From assembly GCA_023229065.1 (NCBI GenBank), contig JALNZZ010000069.1, forward strand, positions 1 to 10,809: DNA of 10,809 bases. Direction: 5' to 3'. Positions 5,857 to 10,809 of the stretch are shown here, one piece after another (within the stretch, counting starts at the first letter, position 1; each line of letters opens with the position of its first letter). Origin of the DNA: Porticoccaceae bacterium (GTDB lineage Bacteria; Pseudomonadota; Gammaproteobacteria; Pseudomonadales; Porticoccaceae). The notes under the pieces are model-generated. The model saw nothing but the letters and a program-made list of their open reading frames with translations. It did not search any database and had not been told where the DNA came from. A program made the translations under genes and the position numbers.

Positions 5857-6999
5857 TCAGGCGACAAGCCTTTCCAGCACGCCCAGATACATCAGGGCCA
5901 GCTCGTCAAGTTCAGCTACCGAAGTATTCTCATCGACTTTGTGTATAGAGGCATTGACCGGCCCCAGCTCCACCACTTGGGTGCCTAAGGGGGCAATAAA
6001 GCGACCGTCGGAGGTGCCGCCAGCAGTTGACAGCTCGGGGTTGAGGCCGGTGACGGCGTAGACACTATCCTGCACTGCTGTCACCAGCTCGCCGTGCGGG
6101 GTGAGAAAGGGCTCGCCGCTCAGATTCCAGGCGATGTCGTAGTTGAGGCCGTGCTGGTCGAGAATGGCATGGGTGCGGCGTTGCAGTTCGTCGGCGGTCA
6201 CTTCGGTGGAATAGCGAAAATTACACAGGGCAGTCAGTTCGCCGGGGATGACATTGGTCGCACCAGTACCGCTGTAGATATTGGATATCTGGAAGCGGGT
6301 GGCGGGGAAAAAGTCATTGCCATCGTCCCACCTTTCGTTGGCCAGCGCCACCAGGGCCGGTGCGAAGCTGTGGATGGGGTTGTCCGCTAGATGCGGGTAG
6401 GCGACGTGACCCTGTACGCCCTTGATGGTGAGTTCGGCTCCCAGTGAGCCGCGGCGGCCGTTCTTGACGGTGTCGCCGCAGCGGTCAGTGCTGGAAGGTT
6501 CACCCACCAGACACCAGTCGGGAATAGTACCGTGCTGTGCCAGCCACTCCACCACCTTGACCGTCCCGTTGATGGCCACACCTTCCTCATCACTGGTGAT
6601 CAGGAAGGCGATGCGGCCTTTGTGGCTGGGGTGGCGAGCGACAAAGCTTTCGGTGGCGGTGATCATGGCCGCCAGAGCTCCCTTCATATCTGCTGCGCCG
6701 CGGCCGTACAGTAGCCCGTCGCGGATCACCGGCTCGAAAGGAGGTGTCGTCCAAGTGCTTTCGTCGCCGCTGGGTACGACATCGGTGTGCCCGGCAAAAC
6801 ACAGGATAGGGCCGCTGTGACCGCGGACTGCCCAAAGATTATGGACATCGCCAAAAGGCAGTTCGGTGATGGTAAAACCGAGGGCCCGCAGGCGAGCGAT
6901 CAGGATTTCCTGGCAACCGGCATCGGCCGGTGTTACCGAGCGGCGACGAATCAGGTCGCAGGCAAGAGAGAGGGTGGGGGAGGCTGGGAGGTTGGGCAT
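5857..6999 (-). CDS. dapE: Succinyl-diaminopimelate desuccinylase
   Basis: DapE is a zinc amidohydrolase (M20 family) that splits N-succinyl-LL-diaminopimelate to LL-DAP and succinate in lysine and peptidoglycan precursor synthesis. The 380-residue length is typical. Visible metal and catalytic residues, each offset by four from H. influenzae DapE, are His71 (FAGHTDVVPSGD), Asp104 (GRGAADMKG), catalytic Glu138 and metal ligand Glu139 (TSDEEG), Glu167 (VGEPSS) and His353 (NASIHKVDE). The GTGATNVIPGE segment (244-254) and the GGTSDGRF loop (327-334) are also characteristic. The ATG is preceded on the minus strand by AGAAGG five bases upstream, a good ribosome site. It lies 42 bases downstream of dapD and is very likely co-transcribed with it. 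All key residues are present, so it should be active. Confidence 0.97.
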   Translation of the reverse strand: MPNLPASPTLSLACDLIRRRSVTPADAGCQEILIARLRALGFTITELPFGDVHNLWAVRGHSGPILCFAGHTDVVPSGDESTWTTPPFEPVIRDGLLYGRGAADMKGALAAMITATESFVARHPSHKGRIAFLITSDEEGVAINGTVKVVEWLAQHGTIPDWCLVGEPSSTDRCGDTVKNGRRGSLGAELTIKGVQGHVAYPHLADNPIHSFAPALVALANERWDDGNDFFPATRFQISNIYSGTGATNVIPGELTALCNFRYSTEVTADELQRRTHAILDQHGLNYDIAWNLSGEPFLTPHGELVTAVQDSVYAVTGLNPELSTAGGTSDGRFIAPLGTQVVELGPVNASIHKVDENTSVAELDELALMYLGVLERLVA

Positions 7000-7041
7000 G
7001 GCTACCTTCTGGTCAGGTGTCCGAAAGTTGTCCGGCAGGCC

Positions 7042-8076
7042 CTAGTTATGCGCATGCAAAGCCGCATTCAAGGCAATTGCCGATTGATTGGTCAGACACT
7101 CGACGGCACCACTGAGCGAGTTGCGACGAAACAGCAGGTCAGATTTTCCTGCCAGTTCTCGGGCCGCGGCTTCTGCCACTGGCTGTCGCTTGTCGTCGAG
7201 CAGGCGCACCTTGGTGCCAGCGGTGATATAAAGGCCAGCTTCCACGGTGCAGCGATCGCCGAGAGGAATGCCGATGCCGGCGTTGGCGCCGATCAGGCAT
7301 TCCTTGCCGACAGAGATAATGACGGTGCCGCCACCAGACAGTGTCCCCATGGTCGAGCAGCCACCGCCCAAGTCAGAGCCACGGTCGACAAAGACACCAG
7401 CAGAAATGCGCCCCTCCACCATGTTGGGCCCCTCTGTACCGGCGTTAAAGTTGACGAAGCCCTCGTGCATGATGGTGGTGCCATCACCGATGTAGGCACC
7501 CAGTCGCACACGGGCTGTGTCGGCGATGCGCACCCCGGCAGGCACCACGTAATCGGTCATTTTGGGAAACTTGTCGACGCATTCCACATTTAGCGTCCGC
7601 CCCGCCAGGCGCGCGGCCAACTGTCGTGCTGGCAGCTCCCGGGGATCGATGGCACCTTCGCTGGTCCAGGCCACATTGGGCAGGATGCTGAACATGCCAT
7701 CCAGCACCAGGCTGTGAGGTTTCGCCAGGCGGTGGGACAGTAAGTGCAGCTTGAGATAGACCTCGGGCACCGTTTGCGGCGCTGCGTCTTCGCTGAGCAA
7801 GGTGAGTACCACTGGGCGGGCGCTGCCGCGCAGTGTGTTTGCCAGCTGGGCGAGGCCGGTTTCACCGGCAGTGGCAAAACCCTCTTCCAGATGGGCCAGG
7901 GTTGTCTCGTCGAGTTCGATTGCCTGGTTGGGGGTGGGCGGAGAGAGTAGGTGCCTGACCACTGCGGTGGCGGCGCTGGAAGGAGAGAGCAGAGGGGCGG
8001 GGTAGAAGACCTCCAGCCATTCGCCGCGGGCATTGCGAGTACCGAGACCAAGGCCGAGGCTGTGGGCGCTTGCCAT
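7042..8076 (-). CDS. dapD: 2,3,4,5-tetrahydropyridine-2,6-dicarboxylate N-succinyltransferase, long form
   Basis: DapD transfers succinate from succinyl-CoA to tetrahydrodipicolinate, two steps before the DapE reaction. The product has 344 residues, matching the longer Pseudomonas-type DapD rather than the about 274-residue E. coli form. The C-terminal half shows the left-handed parallel beta-helix hexapeptide pattern (about 175-290, including VRLGAYIGDGTTIMHEG and GANAGIGIPLGDRCTVEAGL). It also has the NFNAGTEGPNMVEGRIS segment seen in this subgroup. ATG at 8076 is chosen over TTG at 8079 because AGGAG lies eight bases upstream of the ATG. That ribosome site overlaps the TAG stop of the preceding yffB, which argues for translational coupling. 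dapE follows after 42 bases. Confidence 0.96.
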   Translation of the reverse strand: MASAHSLGLGLGTRNARGEWLEVFYPAPLLSPSSAATAVVRHLLSPPTPNQAIELDETTLAHLEEGFATAGETGLAQLANTLRGSARPVVLTLLSEDAAPQTVPEVYLKLHLLSHRLAKPHSLVLDGMFSILPNVAWTSEGAIDPRELPARQLAARLAGRTLNVECVDKFPKMTDYVVPAGVRIADTARVRLGAYIGDGTTIMHEGFVNFNAGTEGPNMVEGRISAGVFVDRGSDLGGGCSTMGTLSGGGTVIISVGKECLIGANAGIGIPLGDRCTVEAGLYITAGTKVRLLDDKRQPVAEAAARELAGKSDLLFRRNSLSGAVECLTNQSAIALNAALHAHN

Positions 8077-8087
8077 CAAAAGTTCTC

Positions 8088-8453
8088 CTAGGGCTTGCCA
8101 GCGCGGCTTGAATTGCCGGTCAGTGTCAGCCAGGCCGCGTCATTGAATCCTGTGCTGAGCTCTGTCCCGGTGTCCAGTACTGGGCGCTTGATCAGGGTGG
8201 GGTGAGCTGCCAGAAGGGCGGGGAGGTCAGCGTCCTGCAGGTTGTCGCGAACTTGGGGGTCGAGCTGTTTCCAGGTAGTACTGCGGCGGTTGAGCAGCTG
8301 GTCTGCGGGCAGGCGTGTCAGCCAGTGGCTGATGGTGTCGGCGTCGATGCCATCCTTGCGCAGGTCGTGGTAATGATGGTCGATTCCCTGTTGGTCGAGC
8401 CAGCGGCGCGCTTTGCGCACAGTGTCGCAGGTGGTAATACCGTACAGTTTCAT
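8088..8453 (-). CDS. yffB: ArsC/Spx-family reductase-like protein YffB
   Basis: A 121-residue thioredoxin-fold protein of the ArsC/Spx family, YffB type. It starts with MKLYGITTCDTVRKARRWLD, with a single conserved cysteine (Cys9) in the T-C-D-T motif, followed by a basic helix. Family features further on are WLTRLP, the LLNRRSTTWKQLD segment (53-65) and LIKRPVLD (87-94). YffB has been suggested to act as a glutathione-dependent thiol reductase, but its physiological substrate is unclear. Neighbourhood to dapE/dapD is conserved in gammaproteobacteria (yffB-dapE in E. coli). Here yffB is first in a yffB-dapD-dapE unit, with 11 bases before dapD. The ribosome site is weak, and a promoter would lie in the 252-bp region shared with sixA. 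No lysine riboswitch-like structure was recognised there. Confidence 0.93.
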   Translation of the reverse strand: MKLYGITTCDTVRKARRWLDQQGIDHHYHDLRKDGIDADTISHWLTRLPADQLLNRRSTTWKQLDPQVRDNLQDADLPALLAAHPTLIKRPVLDTGTELSTGFNDAAWLTLTGNSSRAGKP

Positions 8454-8705
8454 GGTCGGTCTGATTCTCTTGCTGGGCGGCCCTTTGCTGCGATTGTGTC
8501 AGGCGAGAAATAACCGGTCACAGCGTTGTCATCATCGCAGTGTTTCATGCGTGATAAGGTTTGGTGGACCGCGTCTGTTGTGAAGTGTTTGTCGACGAGT
8601 CTGTGAAGCGACAGAATAACAAAATCGACTTGCCTGTTCACCGCAAAATTATTGTGAGTACGCCATACCACGGAGCAGTGTGTGGCACTGAAGATGGAGA
8701 GGAGT

Positions 8706-9212
8706 ATGAAAACCCTGTTGTTGATTCGCCACGGCAAGTCTTCCTGGAAAGACCCCGCCCTCACCGATTTACAGCGCCCTCTGAAAAAGCGCGGCATCCG
8801 CAATGCCCGTGAAATGGGGGAGCGCCTCGGCAAACTGGAGCATGGCGTGGAGCGGGTTTTCACCAGCCCCGCCAGGCGCACCGTGGAAACCTTGGAGTTG
8901 ATGGCCGAGGCCGCGGGGTTTGGAGCCGAGAGCTCGGAAGTCGTGGCAGATTTCTATAGTTTTGACTACGATGATTTGATGGTGGCGATAGGCAAGACGG
9001 ACGATCGCTGGCAATCGGTGGCTGTGGTGGGGCACAATCCGGCGATCACCGACCTGGTGAATTTTCTGGCTCTGGAACACCTGATTAACATTCCCACTTG
9101 CGGTGTCGCACTGTTAAAACTCGATATCCGGCGCTGGAATGATCTGCGCGCAGGCTGTGCCAAGCTGGAGCACTACGACTATCCCAAGAACGACCCCGAC
9201 AGCGAAGATTGA
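8706..9212 (+). CDS. sixA: SixA-like histidine phosphatase
   Basis: A 168-residue cytoplasmic member of the histidine phosphatase (phosphoglycerate-mutase-like) superfamily, SixA group. E. coli SixA removes phosphate from histidine phosphotransfer proteins, notably of the nitrogen PTS. Visible catalytic features are LIRHGKSSW (6-14, nucleophile His9 with Arg8), TSPARRTVET (53-62, Arg57) and VVGHNPAITDL (108-118, His110). ATG 8706 is chosen because GGAGAGGAG (8696-8704) immediately precedes it and the RHG motif then sits at the expected distance from the N-terminus. A start at 8682 would add eight unsupported residues. It is transcribed divergently from yffB. The acidic C-terminus (NDPDSED) is unremarkable. 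The actual phosphoprotein target is not deducible, and other members of this small group may act on different substrates. Confidence 0.88.
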   Translation: MKTLLLIRHGKSSWKDPALTDLQRPLKKRGIRNAREMGERLGKLEHGVERVFTSPARRTVETLELMAEAAGFGAESSEVVADFYSFDYDDLMVAIGKTDDRWQSVAVVGHNPAITDLVNFLALEHLINIPTCGVALLKLDIRRWNDLRAGCAKLEHYDYPKNDPDSED

Positions 9213-9250
9213 AAAGATAAGGCCATATCCCTGTTGCCAGCGCTCTCGCA

Positions 9251-9274
9251 GGGCGCGGATAATCGCGCCCCGTT
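9251..9274 (+). terminator. Possible weak terminator or leader hairpin after sixA
   Basis: GGGCGCG (9251-9257) pairs perfectly with CGCGCCC (9264-9270) around a six-base loop, followed by CGTTTCCT. The stem is very GC-rich but the T run is poor. It lies between the sixA stop and the start of the RimB-RimK gene (82-bp gap). It could end or attenuate sixA transcription or structure the downstream leader. Confidence 0.4.
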
Positions 9275-9294
9275 TCCTCATTTGCAGGTAATTC

Positions 9295-10680
9295 ATGGCT
9301 TCCTCCTCTAGCTCCAAGGTCATTGTCGGCAACCAAGAGTGGTGCCGCCTCACCGACCTCGGTGTCCCGGCTATCAAGGCGCGGGTGGACTCTGGCGCAA
9401 AAACCTCTGCTCTCCACGCGTTCAATATCAAACCCTTTACCCGCGACGGCGAGCTGTGGGTGAATTTTGAGGTGCATCCGCTTCAGAAAAACCGCAAGGT
9501 GCTGATCAGGTGCGAAGCGCCTGTAGTGGACAGGCGCAGTGTGCGCAGCTCTACCGGCGAGTCGGAGAAGCGCTTTGTGATACGGACACCACTGACCCTT
9601 GGCGGCACCACCTGGGAGGTAGAGGTGACCCTCACCAACCGCGACTCCATGGGCTATCGCATGCTGCTTGGCCGCGAGGCGATGAGCGGCCGGTTGCTGG
9701 TGGACCCGGACGTGAGCTTTCGCCTTGGCGAGGTGAGTAATCAGGAGCTCCACCAGCATTATGACAAGGCGGAGCTCGTTCAGGGCGGGCTCAGAATCGC
9801 TGTGCTGGCCAGTAATCCCGAGCTATACAGCAACGAAAGATTGATGGAAGCGGGGCGGGAGCGGGGCCATGACATGTTGTTTCTCAATATCCGCCACTGC
9901 TACATGAAGCTCGATGCCGAGCGCCCCGAAATGCACTACCGGGGCGGCAAGGCCATCAGTGACCTCGATGCGGTGATCCCACGTATTCGTCCCAGTATGA
10001 CCCACTACGGCTGTTCGCTGTTGCGCCAGTTTCGCACCATGGGTGTCTACTGTCTCAACGACGATGCCTCTATCGCCCGCTCCCGAGACAAGCTGTACTC
10101 GCTGCAGGCCCTGCTGGATTCGGGTCTGAATATTCCCATTACCGGCTTCGCCAACTCGCCGCTGGATACCCAGGATCTGATCAGCATGGTGGGCGGCGCG
10201 CCGTTGATCGTGAAACTGCTGGAAGGCACCCAGGGACGCGGTGTGGTGCTGGCGGAGACCAACAAAGCCGCCGAGAGTGTGATCAATGCTTTCAAGAGCC
10301 TGAATGCCAATATCCTTGTGCAGGAGTTCGTCAAGGAGGCGAAGGGCAAGGATATTCGCTGCTTTGTGATCGACGGGCGAGTGGTGGCATCCATTGAGCG
10401 CGAGGCTGCCCCAGGCGAGTTTCGCGCCAACCTTCACCAGGGCGGTCGAGCCTCTCTGGTCAAGGTCACTGCCCAGGAGCGGCGTATTGCGGTGCGGGCC
10501 GCCAAGGCCATGAACCTTCAGGTAGCGGGTATTGATCTGATTCGCTCTTCCAAGGGACCGCTGCTATTGGAGGTCAACTCCTCTCCCGGGTTGGAAGGCA
10601 TCGAATCCGCTACGGGTATCGATATTGCCGCGATGGTAATCACCGCGATCGAAAAAAAGGTTGGCTGGAAGCGGCAGTGA
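9295..10680 (+). CDS. rimK: RimB-like protease domain fused to RimK-type ribosomal protein S6 glutamate ligase
   Basis: A 461-residue two-domain protein. Residues about 8-150 form an 'ATP-dependent zinc protease' (RimB, retropepsin-like) domain, with VDSGAKTSALHA (31-42; Asp32 in a DSG aspartyl-type motif) and MLLGREAM (123-130). Residues about 166-461 are a complete RimK ATP-grasp ligase. This part contains IAVLASNPELYSNERLMEAG (168-187), VIPRIRPSMTHYG (227-239), SIARSRDKL (259-267), GGAPLIVKLLEGTQGRGVVL (300-319), VQEFVKEAKGKDIRCFVIDG (342-361) and LLEVNSSPGLEGIE (424-437) for ATP and metal binding. RimK adds glutamates to the C-terminus of ribosomal protein S6; RimB is described in Pseudomonas as acting on RimK-modified protein. 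Here both lie in one chain without a frameshift. The start ATG has AGG six bases upstream. sixA precedes it. Confidence 0.93.
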   Translation: MASSSSSKVIVGNQEWCRLTDLGVPAIKARVDSGAKTSALHAFNIKPFTRDGELWVNFEVHPLQKNRKVLIRCEAPVVDRRSVRSSTGESEKRFVIRTPLTLGGTTWEVEVTLTNRDSMGYRMLLGREAMSGRLLVDPDVSFRLGEVSNQELHQHYDKAELVQGGLRIAVLASNPELYSNERLMEAGRERGHDMLFLNIRHCYMKLDAERPEMHYRGGKAISDLDAVIPRIRPSMTHYGCSLLRQFRTMGVYCLNDDASIARSRDKLYSLQALLDSGLNIPITGFANSPLDTQDLISMVGGAPLIVKLLEGTQGRGVVLAETNKAAESVINAFKSLNANILVQEFVKEAKGKDIRCFVIDGRVVASIEREAAPGEFRANLHQGGRASLVKVTAQERRIAVRAAKAMNLQVAGIDLIRSSKGPLLLEVNSSPGLEGIESATGIDIAAMVITAIEKKVGWKRQ

Positions 10681-10700
10681 GTTCTTCAGGCGGAACAGCG

Positions 10701-10809
10701 CAAAGTTTTCTCTCCATCCCGATGCAAAGCTTTCTGCCATTCTGACGAAAAGGTTTTCTGTTATCCCGACACAAAACCTTTTCATTCGACACAAGTTTTG
10801 TCATCCCGG
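10701..10809. repeat. Degenerate tandem array of short palindromes (continues past window end)
   Basis: Imperfect copies of a unit like TTTTCTGTTATCCCGACACAAAA follow one another at 10706-10730, 10731-10753, 10754-10778, 10779-10795 and 10796-10809 (25, 23, 25, 17 and at least 14 bases). ATCCCG recurs three times, with weaker variants between. Each unit junction is itself a small palindrome: AAAGCTTT (10726-10733), GAAAAGGTTTTC (10747-10758), AAAACCTTTT (10773-10782) and ACAAGTTTTGT (10791-10801). No coding sequence is supported here. It resembles REP-like intergenic repeats but is not one of the classes I recognise. Confidence 0.55.
10747..10783 (+). terminator. Possible terminator hairpin after the RimB-RimK gene
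   Basis: GAAAAGGTTTT (10747-10757) pairs perfectly with AAAACCTTTTC (10773-10783). After one mismatch, three more pairs leave a loop of seven bases. The stem is AT-rich and its T tract is part of the stem, so termination is plausible but not typical. It forms part of the repeat array. Confidence 0.35.

Noticed and set aside
6787..7593. Plus-strand open frame (268 codons) across dapE and dapD
   Set aside because: It is antisense to two clearly recognised enzymes and has no family features or start signal.
8454..8705. Lysine riboswitch or RNA gene upstream of yffB-dapD-dapE
   Set aside because: The 252-bp divergent region shows no recognisable riboswitch core or tRNA-like fold, and no clear promoter pair could be placed by eye.
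10701..10809. CRISPR array
   Set aside because: Units are contiguous and degenerate without unique spacers of constant length, repeats are only about 17-25 bp, and no cas gene is nearby.

Overview
The window is an ordinary, fully syntenic stretch of a gammaproteobacterial chromosome with moderately high GC. It carries the start of a dapA-bamC-(MBL hydrolase)-purC operon in the order known from Pseudomonas and relatives. It also has a long (344-residue) Pseudomonas-type DapD, RsmJ, a YiaD-like lipoprotein and a SixA-like phosphatase. Protein similarity recalled from memory points to a pseudomonad-like or marine gammaproteobacterium (Cellvibrionales/Spongiibacter-type). That placement is an inference, not something shown by a marker gene.

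Layout. Positions 1-3048 (+) hold the 3' end of dapA (lysine pathway), bamC (outer-membrane assembly), an MBL-fold hydrolase and purC (purines), closed by a strong intrinsic terminator at 3066-3091. Positions 3092-3549 hold no convincing gene. They contain an AT-rich block, two GATC sites one helical turn apart and a cluster of DnaA-box-like 9-mers, including a perfect TTATCCACA in a 13-bp inverted repeat. Positions 3550-3996 (-) encode a small leucine-rich-repeat lipoprotein of unknown role. It is divergent from a YiaD-like OmpA-family lipoprotein (4259-4912, +), whose end overlaps rsmJ (16S rRNA methyltransferase, to 5747). On the minus strand, 8453 down to 5857, lies a compact yffB-dapD-dapE unit, so two further succinylase-branch lysine/DAP genes sit within 6 kb of dapA. 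Divergent from it is a SixA-like histidine phosphatase (8706-9212, +). After it comes a single protein joining a RimB-like retropepsin-type domain to a full RimK glutamate ligase (9295-10680, +). The last ~110 bp form a degenerate array of short palindromes that runs off the window.

Functional themes are DAP/lysine synthesis (dapA, dapD, dapE), envelope building (BamC, YiaD-like, LRR lipoprotein) and ribosome modification (RsmJ, RimB-RimK). Almost all genes are core and well known. The least explained DNA is the origin-like segment near 3200-3400, the hairpin cluster at 4060-4132, and the terminal repeat array. I see no mobile element, tRNA, rRNA or CRISPR array.
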